Below, piece after piece: positions 43,196-52,080 of a stretch of DNA of 64,000 nt. The stretch is from DATGMP01 sp035293565 (lineage in GTDB: Bacteria; Pseudomonadota; Alphaproteobacteria; BOG-932; Roseiterribacteraceae). The notes under the pieces are model-generated. The model searched no databases. It worked only from the letters and a program-made list of their open reading frames with translations, and was not told the DNA's origin. The stretch spans positions 6,331 through 70,330 of the forward strand of contig DATGMP010000134.1 in assembly GCA_035293565.1 (NCBI GenBank), written 5' to 3'. A program made the translations under genes and the position numbers. Position 1 is the first letter of the stretch. Each line of letters begins with the position of its first letter.

Positions 43196-43969
43196 ATGAC
43201 GGCCTTGCTGAAGCAAGATAATTCCGAGATCAGTCTTCTTCTGAAGACGCTCAAGAACATTCTGAAATCACGCGGACTACTGTATCAGGATGTTGCTGCG
43301 GCCCTCGGCGTCAGCGAGACCACGGTGAAGCGCTACCTGACCGGCCATAGCCTGAGCGTCGACGTCCTCGAGCAGCTATGCCGCCTGGTCGATCTTCGCA
43401 TGTCGGATTTGGTCGATATCGCCCGCGAGAGCCAGGCCGAACTGCCGCCATTGAGCCACGCGCAGGAAGAGAATCTGGCGCGCGAGCCCTTTATGGCATC
43501 GCTCTTCTATCTGATCGCGAAAGGTCACACGCCGCAATCTCTGCAAAAGGACTTCGGGATCGACGACGCTCAGATGAACCGGTTTCTGACAACGCTCGAC
43601 CGCTGGGGATTGATCCGGCTGTTTCCCTTCAACCGCGTGAAGCTGCGGGTCTCTCCGCTCTTTCAAGTCGAACGGGGCGGTCCTCTCGCGCGATCGCTTC
43701 GCGCGAATATGCTCGACGACATGTTCCGGAAGTTCGACGTCGAGATGGAGGATTGGAGCTATTCGTTCGCGAAGCTCTCGCCGGCGTCGGTTGAACGAGC
43801 CAGGGAACTCCTAAGGGAGTTCACGCACGCGCTCGCCAAGATCAGTGAGCAAGACCGCGATCTGACTGACGAAAGCGCCGGATATTGGAGCATGTTCGTG
43901 ATGATGACGCCGCTCGACGTTCGGCAGCAGAAGGTCAAGCTGGCCGCCTGCGGGGCAAAGGCGGCCTGA
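43196..43969 (+). CDS. XRE/Cro-family helix-turn-helix regulator
   Basis: A 257-residue protein. The N-terminal HTH is at about residues 16-70 (ILKSRGLLYQDVAAALGVSETTVKRYLTG, quoted in part). A second, possibly winged-helix segment follows at 105-150 (SLFYLIAKGHTPQSLQKDFG, FLTTLDRWGLIRLFP). The C-terminal third is charged and helical. Such two-part regulators are found in proteobacteria but have no common functional name. It is divergent from the TetR gene and converges, with 17 bp between the stops, on the DeoR gene of the rhamnose operon. Confidence 0.75.
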   Translation: MTALLKQDNSEISLLLKTLKNILKSRGLLYQDVAAALGVSETTVKRYLTGHSLSVDVLEQLCRLVDLRMSDLVDIARESQAELPPLSHAQEENLAREPFMASLFYLIAKGHTPQSLQKDFGIDDAQMNRFLTTLDRWGLIRLFPFNRVKLRVSPLFQVERGGPLARSLRANMLDDMFRKFDVEMEDWSYSFAKLSPASVERARELLREFTHALAKISEQDRDLTDESAGYWSMFVMMTPLDVRQQKVKLAACGAKAA

Positions 43970-43986
43970 CGCGCGTCGATCTTTTT

Positions 43987-44808
43987 CTATACGACTTTTC
44001 GAGAGCGCGTACGGTCCTCGGTGCGCGCTCGCGCGACGATGACGCGGATCCCCGCTTCCTCGAGCATTCGTTTGTCTTCGCTCCCGATTCCGTCATCCGT
44101 CACTACGGCATCGATGTCCTCGAGCTCGCAAACGACATGACCTGCAGGGGCGCGAAATTTGCCGCTGTCCACGAGAAGAATCGCTTGGTCGGCGCGCTCG
44201 AGGAGGCGTCTCTCGGCTTGTACCAGTATGACGTCGGTCTGCATCAGGCCGTGCTTTCCGACGGACGCTGCGCCTAAAAACATTTTCGAGGCTCGGTAGC
44301 GGCTGACGCCATCGTCTTCAAACGGCGACAGAATGATGTTCTGCTCGCGGAATACGGCTCCTGCCGGAAGCGAGATGCGTGTGTTCGGTTGGGGCAGAAT
44401 GGCGCTCACGATATGCAATGAATTCGTGAGGACCTGTAGCCCGAGCGGCGCCAGATGAGGACACATCTGCAAGGTCGTGGAGCCGCCGTCGATGATAACC
44501 GATTCGCCCGGAGCGCAAAGCGTGGCGGCAGCCCGCCCGATCGCTTCTTTTTCGGCGCGGCGCAGGGCGATATTTTCGTGAAAGGGCACGCCGACAAGAT
44601 GCGACGGGTCCGAGACGCTCGCAGCGCTGGCGACGAGCCGGGCGCCGCCATGAACCCTGACGAGCCGTCCGAGGCCCTCGAGCCGGCCAAGATCGCGCCG
44701 GATCGTGGCCTCGGACGCATCCATCCGGCTGTTGAGCTCGTTAAAAGAAATGAACTCTCGCTCCTCGAGGAGCTTCAAGATCGCGCGTTCGCGTTCGGCG
44801 GCGTGCAT
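43987..44808 (-). CDS. DeoR-family regulator of the rhamnose operon
   Basis: A 273-residue DeoR-type repressor. The N-terminal HTH is ISFNELNSRMDASEATIRRDLGRLEGLG and the HGGA hinge follows (RVHGGARLV). The sugar-phosphate-binding DeoRC domain shows ENIALRRAEKEAIGRAAA, IIDGGSTTLQM and LLVDSGKF. It is the last gene of the minus-strand rhaD-rhaI-deoR series, 76 bp after rhaI. The ATG at 44808 matches the family start. It probably senses a phosphorylated rhamnose intermediate and controls the divergent promoters near 48.3 kb. Confidence 0.88.
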   Translation of the reverse strand: MHAAERERAILKLLEEREFISFNELNSRMDASEATIRRDLGRLEGLGRLVRVHGGARLVASAASVSDPSHLVGVPFHENIALRRAEKEAIGRAAATLCAPGESVIIDGGSTTLQMCPHLAPLGLQVLTNSLHIVSAILPQPNTRISLPAGAVFREQNIILSPFEDDGVSRYRASKMFLGAASVGKHGLMQTDVILVQAERRLLERADQAILLVDSGKFRAPAGHVVCELEDIDAVVTDDGIGSEDKRMLEEAGIRVIVARARTEDRTRSRKVV

Positions 44809-44884
44809 TATGATCCCAATCTTTTTGCGCGCCCCATTCTCTGACCACCGTCGGTGGCCTGGCAAGCCTTTGTGCTCGCGGGCC

Positions 44885-46177
44885 TCAAACGATGCCCGCC
44901 GCGGCGCTTGCCGGCCGCCGCTCCTGGGCTTTTCGTTCACGCCATTGGCTTTCTCGATAAAGAGCCAGCGTGTCTATGGCGCCGCCGGCCTCCAATCGCG
45001 CCATGGCGACGATTGGCGAGACGTCGGTCTTGTACGCCGATCTGAGCGCCTGGAAGGCCATCATCACGTCGTTGGAGTCCTGAGCCGTATGAAGGGCTCC
45101 GCGGTCGACCAATGCCGCCTTGGCGAACGCCGAGGCGATCGCCTCGGCAGAGGAAAGCATGCTTTCGATCGGATCAGTTACGTTATGGGACTGGTCGATC
45201 ATATAGGCCGGATGGAATGTCTCCGGGCTACGCGCCTCTGCCTCGGCGAGCTCGTTGAATACCAGAAAAAGCTGGTGCGGGTTGATCGAGCCGGAGTCGA
45301 GGTCGTCGTCGCCGTATTTCGAGTCGTTGAAATGGAAGCCGCCGAGCTTTCCGAACCGGGCGAGCCGAGCCACGATCTGCTCGATGTTCGTCGTCGGGGC
45401 ATGATGCCCAAGATCGACCAGGCATTCGGCCTTCGGTCCGAGCTCTTGCGCGGCCAAGATGCTTGTGCCCCAGTCGGAAATGACGGTCGAATAGAAAGCC
45501 GGTTCGTACAGCTTGTGCTCGAGCAGCATCCGCCAATCGTTGGGCAGGGCGGCGTAGATCTCGCGGGCGCTGCTCAGGTATCGGTCAAGCGAAGCCGTGA
45601 AGTCCTGCTGGCCGGGAAAGTTCGTGCCGTCGCCGATCCAGACCGTGAGCGCTGTGGATCCAAGAATCCGGCCGATCTCGATGCATTCGATATTGTGCTC
45701 GACGGCTTGGGCGCGCGCCGCGGCATCGGTGGAGGTGAGGCTGCCATGCCGATAAGAATGGAGCTGGCCAGGTTGGTCCTGGAAGGTATTGGAGTTGATG
45801 GCGTCGAAACCGAGACCTAGAGCGTCAGCCTTCTGTCGTAGTCCCGCATAATCATCGGTGCGGTCCCAGGGAAAATGCGGCGAGACTCGCGGCGTGACCC
45901 GACACAGTTGCTGGACCGGTGCGCAGTCTTCGAGCTTCTCATGGATGTTGGTCGGCTCGCCCGCAATCGGAAATTTGGCGAAACGAGTGCCGCCGGTGCC
46001 GGCGCCCCAGGTCGGAATCGCGACGGAAAAAGCGGCGAGCTTCTTCTTGATCGCGTCAATGTCCAGGCCCCGGCGACGAAGCGACCGTCCCAGGCTGTCA
46101 TACTCGTCCTGAAGCGCATCGAGCCGGGCGGCGTTGTGAGCCTCGATGCAATCGTTGGACAGCGGGAGATCAACCAT
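44885..46177 (-). CDS. rhaI: L-rhamnose isomerase (RhaI type)
   Basis: Converts L-rhamnose to L-rhamnulose; a metal-dependent TIM-barrel isomerase of 430 residues. It has the RhaI family order IPTWGAGTGGTRFAKFP, RVSPHFPWD, NSNTFQDQPGQLHSYRHGSL, WIGDGTNFPGQQ, LLEHKLYEPAFYSTVISDWG, LVDLGHHAPTTNIEQIVARL and FHFNDSKYGDDDLD (parts quoted); the Glu, Asp and His residues in these blocks are the metal ligands. It begins 9 bp after the rhaD stop, so the two genes are one operon. Confidence 0.93.
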   Translation of the reverse strand: MVDLPLSNDCIEAHNAARLDALQDEYDSLGRSLRRRGLDIDAIKKKLAAFSVAIPTWGAGTGGTRFAKFPIAGEPTNIHEKLEDCAPVQQLCRVTPRVSPHFPWDRTDDYAGLRQKADALGLGFDAINSNTFQDQPGQLHSYRHGSLTSTDAAARAQAVEHNIECIEIGRILGSTALTVWIGDGTNFPGQQDFTASLDRYLSSAREIYAALPNDWRMLLEHKLYEPAFYSTVISDWGTSILAAQELGPKAECLVDLGHHAPTTNIEQIVARLARFGKLGGFHFNDSKYGDDDLDSGSINPHQLFLVFNELAEAEARSPETFHPAYMIDQSHNVTDPIESMLSSAEAIASAFAKAALVDRGALHTAQDSNDVMMAFQALRSAYKTDVSPIVAMARLEAGGAIDTLALYRESQWRERKAQERRPASAAAGIV

Positions 46178-46185
46178 CGGGCACC

Positions 46186-48273
46186 TCAGCGCGGGAACGC
46201 TTGCGCGTTGCCCGCATCGACATTGAGCATATTGCCGGTCGACTTCGCGGATGCGTCCGACGCGAAGAAGGCGACCGCTTCGGCGATGTCCTCGGGCAAC
46301 ACGTTACGCTTCAGCATCGAGCGCTTGCGATAGAATTCCTCGAGCTCTTCCCCAGCGTCGACCCCGTAGGCGTTCGCACGCTCCTTGCGCCAGTCGCCGT
46401 CCCAGATTCGCGAACCGCGGATGACGGCGTCGGGATTGACGACGTTCACTCGGATGCCTGAGTCAGCTCCCTCGAGCGCCAGACAGCGCGCGAGATGCAA
46501 GGACGCGGCTTTTGCCGATGCGTAAGCCGACGCATTCGGCGTGGCGGCCAACGCATTCTTCGATCCGATGAAAACGATCGAGCCGCCCTTTTGGAGCTTC
46601 AGCAGGGGAAACGCCGACCGAGCGGCGAGAAAGTAGCCTTCGACCAGCACATCGTAATTTCGCCGCCAGAGCTCGGTCGTCGTTTCCTCGAGAGGCGCTC
46701 CCGACGCGAGCCCGGCGTTCGCGATGAGAATGTCGAGACCTCCGAATTCGCGCGCGCAAGCGGCGAAGGCTTCGCTGACCTGGGTTTCGTCTGTTACGTC
46801 GCATTCGACGGATCTGACGAGATCGCGGCCAAAGCGGAGCGACAAGCTCTCGAGTGCCTTTTCGAGAGCTTCTACGTTTCGATCCAACAGCATCACGCAG
46901 GCGCCGTCCGCGAGAAGGCGCGCGGCGGTCGCGGCGCCGATGCCTCCAGCGCCTCCGGTTATCAGGGCGATCCGTCCCGCGAGCGGTTTGGGTTTCGGCA
47001 TGCGCTGTAGCTTGGCTTCCTCAAGCGCCCAGTATTCGATGGCGAATGCCTCGGCTTCGGGGAGGCCGACATATTCGCCGATCGCCGTGGCGCCCCGCAT
47101 CACGTTGATGGCATTGCCGTAGAATTCACCTGCGAGCCGGGCGGTCGTCTTGTCGGCCGCGAACGTGATGCGTCCGACGCCGGGAAGCAGAATGACCACA
47201 GGGTTGGGATCGCGCATCTTCGGATCCATGGCTTTGGCCTGGCGCGCGTAGTAGGCCGCATAATCTTGACGATAATTCTCAAGCGCCGATGAGAGGTAGG
47301 CGTCATCACGGACGCGTTCGGGATCCAGCGCCAGCGGGGCGATTTTCGTTCGAAGGAAATGGTCGGGACAGGATGTGCCGATCGCTGCGAGGCGCCGGAA
47401 ATCTAAAGATCCTACGAATTCCAGCGTTTCAGGATCATCGGAAAAATGCCCAACTTTCGGACGCTCGCCGTTCATCGCGCCGCGAAGCCGCGGCATCAGC
47501 CAGGATGCGGCCTCAAGTCGATCTCGCCCGGATGCTGCCGCGACGACAGAGCCCCCGAAGGCAGGTTGCTCGCTCAATCGACGATTGAGGTGCAGAGCTG
47601 CGAGGCCGATGAGCTCAATGGTGTTCTCGTAGCATTCCTCCGAAGTGCTGCCCCAGCAGATGATGCCGTGGCCAGCCAGGATCACGCCGCGCAAGCCTGG
47701 GTTGGCTGCGACGTAGTCGCGAAGCTTCAGCCCGAGATCGAAGCCGGGCCGCTTCCAAGGCATCCAGCCCACCGCGCCGTCATAGATCGCGCGGGTAGCC
47801 GCTTGTCCGTTGGTCGAGGCGGCGAGGGCGATGACGGCATCGGGGTGGACGTGGTCGACATGAACAAAAGGCAGAAAGGCGTGTAGCGGCGTGTCGATCG
47901 AAGCTGCGCGCTGATTGAGGTTGAACGTGCAGTGGGGAAGATAGCCCACCATTTCGTCTTCATGCTCCAAACCGCGATACAGTCGCAAAAGCGCGAGCAG
48001 CTTGTCGAGATAGAGCGTCGCGAAACCATCCGCTGCCATGGAGCCCAGATCGCCGCCGGAGCCTTTGACGTAGAGCACAGTGGTGGGGCCACCTGTAAGC
48101 GGATCGATGGCCCTCAATTTGGCGGACGTGTTGCCGCCGCCGAAATTCGTTACGGTGAGGTCCGAACCCAGCAGATTGGATCGGTATAGCAGCAGTTCCG
48201 CGTCCGACTTGGAGCTAGCCGCCCCTCTGGACCATCGGCTCGCCGGCACGGCAAAAGGAAGGGCGCCAGTCAA
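46186..48273 (-). CDS. rhaD: Bifunctional rhamnulose-1-phosphate aldolase / lactaldehyde dehydrogenase (RhaD type)
   Basis: A 695-residue fusion. The N-terminal class II aldolase (YRSNLLGSDLTVTNFGGGNTSAK, part; VKGSGGDL, PFVHVDHVHPDAVIA with metal-binding His) splits rhamnulose 1-phosphate into DHAP and L-lactaldehyde. The C-terminal SDR domain (ALITGGAGGIGAATAARLL, LIANAG, YASAKAASLHLARCLALEG) interconverts lactaldehyde and lactate. The likely start is the TTG at 48273, six bases after GGAGG; an ATG at 48318 has no ribosome site and would run into the operator region. First gene of the operon with rhaI and the DeoR gene. Confidence 0.92.
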   Translation of the reverse strand: MTGALPFAVPASRWSRGAASSKSDAELLLYRSNLLGSDLTVTNFGGGNTSAKLRAIDPLTGGPTTVLYVKGSGGDLGSMAADGFATLYLDKLLALLRLYRGLEHEDEMVGYLPHCTFNLNQRAASIDTPLHAFLPFVHVDHVHPDAVIALAASTNGQAATRAIYDGAVGWMPWKRPGFDLGLKLRDYVAANPGLRGVILAGHGIICWGSTSEECYENTIELIGLAALHLNRRLSEQPAFGGSVVAAASGRDRLEAASWLMPRLRGAMNGERPKVGHFSDDPETLEFVGSLDFRRLAAIGTSCPDHFLRTKIAPLALDPERVRDDAYLSSALENYRQDYAAYYARQAKAMDPKMRDPNPVVILLPGVGRITFAADKTTARLAGEFYGNAINVMRGATAIGEYVGLPEAEAFAIEYWALEEAKLQRMPKPKPLAGRIALITGGAGGIGAATAARLLADGACVMLLDRNVEALEKALESLSLRFGRDLVRSVECDVTDETQVSEAFAACAREFGGLDILIANAGLASGAPLEETTTELWRRNYDVLVEGYFLAARSAFPLLKLQKGGSIVFIGSKNALAATPNASAYASAKAASLHLARCLALEGADSGIRVNVVNPDAVIRGSRIWDGDWRKERANAYGVDAGEELEEFYRKRSMLKRNVLPEDIAEAVAFFASDASAKSTGNMLNVDAGNAQAFPR

Positions 48274-48326
48274 TTCGTTCCTCCGTGGGCGTCGAGCGTC
48301 GTCCCGCCCGACCGACATTTGGCATT

Positions 48327-48358
48327 ATTGTCTAACGTCACGGCTGGCGCTATACAAT
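48327..48358. promoter_or_regulatory. Inverted repeat between divergent rhamnose operons
   Basis: ATTGTCTA (48327-48334) and TATACAAT (48351-48358) form an inverted repeat with 7 of 8 matches and a 16-bp spacer. It is midway between the two divergent rhamnose operons and is the best candidate operator for the DeoR-type regulator. Confidence 0.5.
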
Positions 48359-48401
48359 CAAATTCGATAAAGAACGGTCAAAATACGTCGGAGGGAGCGC
48401 G

Positions 48402-49826
48402 GTGCCGGATCGATGGGCGGTCGTCCTTGACGTCGGAAAGACGTTGGCGAAACTGACCCTTTGGGATCAGGCGGGGGCTCTGGTTGAGCGCAGGACCCGG
48501 CCCAACGAGTCGGCGCGCGCGGCCGACTACATCGCCCTGGATACGGACGGGATCGAGGCTTGGCTCGCCCAGACCCTGTCCGATTTCGCGCGTATGGGAC
48601 CGGTAGGCGCCATCGTTCCGGTGGGCCATGGGGCTGCGGCCGCCATTATTCGTGACGGCAAGCTCGTTTGTCCGCCCGTGGACTACGAGTCTTCCTTGGG
48701 AGATCGCGCTGTCTACGAGCGCGGGCGGGATCCGTTCGCGGCCACCGGTTCGCCGTCCCTTCCAAATGGGCTCAACCTCGGCGCTCAACTAGACTGGCTC
48801 GAATCCCGCGATCCGATGTTGCTCAGCGATGGCGCGACTATCTTGCCATGGCCTCAGTATTGGGCTTGGCGGCTGTCAGGAGTCCCTGCGGCGGAAGTTA
48901 GTAGTCTTGGATGCCATACGGATCTGTGGCTTCCCGGCAAGGCGCAGCCCTCTGCGTTAGCGTATGCGCGCGGATGGGCGGATCGCTTGGCGCCGTTGCG
49001 CCGCGCCGGCGAAGTCCTAGGTCCGATAACTTCGGGGTGGGTACGTCGCACCGGTCTGGGCGCCGATGTCCAAATCTATTGCGGTCTTCATGATTCGAAT
49101 GCGGCGCTGTTGGCTGCGCGTGGCTTTCCCGAGATCGCGAATCGCGAGGCGACGATCCTGTCAACAGGCACATGGTTCGTCGCCATGCGATCGCCCGACG
49201 GCATGGCGGCCCTCGACTTCGCGGCGTTGCCCGAAGACCGGGATTGCTTGGTGAATGTCGATGTGGAGGGACGCCCGATTCCCTCCGCGCGATTTATGGG
49301 TGGGCGCGAGATCGAGATCCTCGCCCGCACGGAGTTGGGGCGGTCTGAAGGCGGTCTGAGCAGTGGCCCGTATCGCGAGGCTAAGGTGGCGATCGAACAA
49401 GGCGCCATGGTGCTTCCGACGTTGGCGTACGGAGTCGGGCCGTTTCCCCGATCGCGCGGAAAATACGAGGGCCCTGACGGCAAGGGGATCATCGATGCCG
49501 CGGCCAGCCTCTATCTGGCGCTGGTCGCGGATGTTTCGCTCGAATTGATTGGAACCCGCGAGCGCATCCTGGTCGAAGGGCGGTTCGCGAGCGACGCGAT
49601 CTTCACGGGCGCTCTCGCCAGGATGAGGCGGAACGAAGCCATTTATGTCAGCCACGCACATAACGCGCTGCCTTATGGAGCGCTGCGGTTGATCGATTCG
49701 AGCTTGCCGCAGACCGCGAAGCTTTCGACAGTCGCGCCCTTGCCGTGGGATTTGGATGAGTACAAAGGGCGTTGGCGCGCCGCCAGCCAGAAAGGTTCGA
49801 GCCGTGCTGCCCGCGTCCGTCTCTGA
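48402..49826 (+). CDS. FGGY-family carbohydrate kinase (probable L-rhamnulokinase)
   Basis: A 474-residue sugar kinase. It has the phosphate-1 loop VLDVGKTLAKLTLWD, the catalytic-Asp block YCGLHDSNAALLA, the phosphate-2 loop ILSTGTW and the adenosine region RILVEGRFASDAIFTGAL. It would phosphorylate L-rhamnulose for the RhaD aldolase; the sequence is more like the fuculokinase-related branch than E. coli RhaB, so assignment rests on its neighbours. GTG start after GGAGGGAG. First gene of the plus-strand operon; its 3' end overlaps the lactate dehydrogenase start by about 20 bp. Confidence 0.87.
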   Translation: MPDRWAVVLDVGKTLAKLTLWDQAGALVERRTRPNESARAADYIALDTDGIEAWLAQTLSDFARMGPVGAIVPVGHGAAAAIIRDGKLVCPPVDYESSLGDRAVYERGRDPFAATGSPSLPNGLNLGAQLDWLESRDPMLLSDGATILPWPQYWAWRLSGVPAAEVSSLGCHTDLWLPGKAQPSALAYARGWADRLAPLRRAGEVLGPITSGWVRRTGLGADVQIYCGLHDSNAALLAARGFPEIANREATILSTGTWFVAMRSPDGMAALDFAALPEDRDCLVNVDVEGRPIPSARFMGGREIEILARTELGRSEGGLSSGPYREAKVAIEQGAMVLPTLAYGVGPFPRSRGKYEGPDGKGIIDAAASLYLALVADVSLELIGTRERILVEGRFASDAIFTGALARMRRNEAIYVSHAHNALPYGALRLIDSSLPQTAKLSTVAPLPWDLDEYKGRWRAASQKGSSRAARVRL

Positions 49827-50982
49827 CTATCGCGGTTACGCGCGCCGGCGGCTCCCGGCGTTCCTATTCGAATATATCGATGGCGGTTCGTACGCCGAGA
49901 CGACGCTGCGCCGAAACCTCGAAGACCTTGCCGAAATTACGCTTCGCCAGCGTGTGTTGCACGATGTGTCCCACATCGACCTATCGGTCGAACTATTCGG
50001 CTTCAAATGGCGGATGCCTGTTGCGCTCGGTCCCATCGGACTTGCCGGCATGAATGCGCGGCGGGGGGAGGTCCAAGCCGTTCGCGCCGCGGAGCAGGCC
50101 GGCGTGCCGTTTTGCCTTTCGACGGTGTCGGCCTGTTCGTTGGAAGAAGTGGCGGCGGCAGCGTCGGCGCCTTTTTGGTTCCAGCTCTACACGATCCGCG
50201 ACTGTGGATTCATGCGCGATCTCCTGGATAGAGCGGCTAGCCTCGGTTCTTCCGCGCTGGTTTTCACGGTGGATATGCCTTTGCCTGGATCCCGCTACCG
50301 CGATGTCAGAAGCGGACTCGCTGGGGCGCCGGGGTTGGCGGGCGCCGCGCGGCGATTCTGCCAGGCCGTCACCCGCCCCGGATGGGCGATCGATGTGGGA
50401 ATCCGAGGGCGTCCGCATTCACTGGGGAACGTGGCGTCGGTTCTCGCGGGGAGGTCCGGTCTTGAGGATTTCTTCGCCTGGATGCGCTCGAACTTCGATC
50501 CCTCGGTGACGTGGAAGGACCTCGACTGGGTCCGCGAACGCTGGCGCGGTCCGCTCATCGTCAAGGGAATTCTCGATCCCGAAGATGCGCGCGCTGCGGC
50601 CGAGCTCGGCGCTGACGGGATCGTCGTATCGAATCACGGTGGCCGTCAGCTCGACGGAGTTCCTTCGACGGCGCGCGCGCTTCCGCCGATCGTCGACGCG
50701 GTCGGTTCGCGGTTGACGGTGATGGCCGACGGAGGCGTGAGATCCGGGCTCGACGTCGTCCGCATGCTGGCTCTCGGCGCCCGCGGCGTCCTCATCGGTC
50801 GGGCCTGGGCGTACGCTCTCGGCGCCTGCGGCGGCGCTGGCGTCTCGCATGTGCTTCAGCTCATCGCCGCCGAGATGCGTGTCGCGATGGCGCTCACGGG
50901 CGTTCGGTCGATCGGCGGGATCGACCGAACCGTGTTGACGGATTACGAGCGGCGCGCATCATGCGCATCACAAGAAAGATGA
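49804..50982 (+). CDS. lldD: FMN-dependent L-lactate dehydrogenase
   Basis: Oxidises L-lactate to pyruvate and feeds electrons to the respiratory chain. The 392-residue sequence follows E. coli LldD throughout: SDYRGYARRRLPAFLFEYID, ALGPIGLAGMNARRGEVQA, FTVDMPLPGSRYRD, IVKGILDPEDA and the catalytic VSNHGGRQLDG. The GTG at 49804 puts SDYR at the same distance from the start as in LldD and has AGAAAGG eight bases before it; an ATG at 49756 would overlap the kinase by 71 bp. Here it would use lactate made from lactaldehyde by RhaD, completing rhamnose catabolism. Confidence 0.92.
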   Translation: MLPASVSDYRGYARRRLPAFLFEYIDGGSYAETTLRRNLEDLAEITLRQRVLHDVSHIDLSVELFGFKWRMPVALGPIGLAGMNARRGEVQAVRAAEQAGVPFCLSTVSACSLEEVAAAASAPFWFQLYTIRDCGFMRDLLDRAASLGSSALVFTVDMPLPGSRYRDVRSGLAGAPGLAGAARRFCQAVTRPGWAIDVGIRGRPHSLGNVASVLAGRSGLEDFFAWMRSNFDPSVTWKDLDWVRERWRGPLIVKGILDPEDARAAAELGADGIVVSNHGGRQLDGVPSTARALPPIVDAVGSRLTVMADGGVRSGLDVVRMLALGARGVLIGRAWAYALGACGGAGVSHVLQLIAAEMRVAMALTGVRSIGGIDRTVLTDYERRASCASQER

Positions 50983-50989
50983 GGGACCG

Positions 50990-52063
50990 ATGATCGCCAA
51001 TCCGCTTCTTGGAGTCTTTTTTCATTGGCTCGGCGGGTTGGCCTCCGCCAGCTTCTACGTTCCGTATCGTCGCGTCGGACGCTGGTCGTGGGAGATTTTC
51101 TGGCTCGTGGGCGGCCTTTTCAGCTGGATCTTCGCGCCTTGGATATTCGCGTCTCTCCGCACCGATCATTTGCTTAATGTCCTCGCCTCGACAACCCGCG
51201 GGACTCTTTTTTGGTGCTGGTTTTGGGGGGCGCTTTGGGGCTTCGGCGGTCTCACTTTCGGACTCACCATGCGCTACCTCGGCATGTCCCTTGGCATGGC
51301 GACGGCGCTCGGTCTTACGACGATCATCGGCACGATGGGGCCCCCGGTTTTTCGTGGCACGCTTGGGAGCCTTGCGGCACATGCGAGCGGGCAGGCGATT
51401 CTGGCGGGCGTGCTCGTGACGATGATCGGCATCTGGGTCGTCGCGCGCGCCGGACGCGCGAAAGAACGCGAGATGGAAGCCGGATACGGTAAAGGAAGCG
51501 TCGTCGAGTTCGACTTCCGAAAAGGGCTGCTGGTCGCTGTGTTCTCCGGGGTCATGAGCAGCTGTTTCGCGTTTGGCCTCGATGCGGGACAGCCGATTCG
51601 AGACCTGACGCTTGCTGCCGGCACGGATCCTCTGGCTCAAGGGCTGCCGGTGCTGTGTGTCGTGCTTCTCGGTGGCGCCACGACCAACGTCGTGTGGTGC
51701 CTTTGGCTCATCGCGAAGAACGGAACCGCCGCCGAGCTCATCGGCCGATCAGGTCCGGCGGCGGACGCCGACGGCGGCCGTCCGCCGCTCGGCCGGAACT
51801 ACATGCTTTCAGCCCTCGGCGGGACGATTTGGTACTTCCAATTCTTCTTCTACACGATGGGCGAAAGCCAGATGGGAGCGTTCGGCTTTTCGAGCTGGAC
51901 GTTGCACATGGCCAGCATCATCATTTTCTCCACCCTATGGGGTTTCGCGCTCAAGGAATGGGCCGGATCGAGCGGGCGGACACGTGGTCTCGTCTGGGGC
52001 GGCATCGCTACGCTCGTGTTTGCGACGATCGTAATCGGGCTCGGCAATTATCTCGCCGCCTGA
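50990..52063 (+). CDS. rhaT: L-rhamnose:proton symporter
   Basis: A ten-helix inner-membrane transporter of the RhaT (DMT-related) family, 357 residues. Signature segments: GGLASASFYVPYRRVGRWSWE (part), RGTLFWCWFWGALWGFGGLTF, MRYLGMSLGMATALG, KGLLVAVFSGVMSSCFAFGLDAG and GGTIWYFQFFFYTMGESQMG (parts quoted). It starts 7 bp after lldD in the same operon. It would take up rhamnose released in the periplasm by the GH106 and GH78-like enzymes. Confidence 0.93.
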   Translation: MIANPLLGVFFHWLGGLASASFYVPYRRVGRWSWEIFWLVGGLFSWIFAPWIFASLRTDHLLNVLASTTRGTLFWCWFWGALWGFGGLTFGLTMRYLGMSLGMATALGLTTIIGTMGPPVFRGTLGSLAAHASGQAILAGVLVTMIGIWVVARAGRAKEREMEAGYGKGSVVEFDFRKGLLVAVFSGVMSSCFAFGLDAGQPIRDLTLAAGTDPLAQGLPVLCVVLLGGATTNVVWCLWLIAKNGTAAELIGRSGPAADADGGRPPLGRNYMLSALGGTIWYFQFFFYTMGESQMGAFGFSSWTLHMASIIIFSTLWGFALKEWAGSSGRTRGLVWGGIATLVFATIVIGLGNYLAA

Positions 52064-52080
52064 AGGAAAGGGCGCTGAAA

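Noticed and set aside
48319..48345. A further copy of the 17-bp galactose motif upstream of the rhamnose genes
   Set aside because: ATTATTGTCTAACG shares only TGTCT with the motif and lacks the GAGTA half; it is better explained as one arm of the rhamnose inverted repeat.
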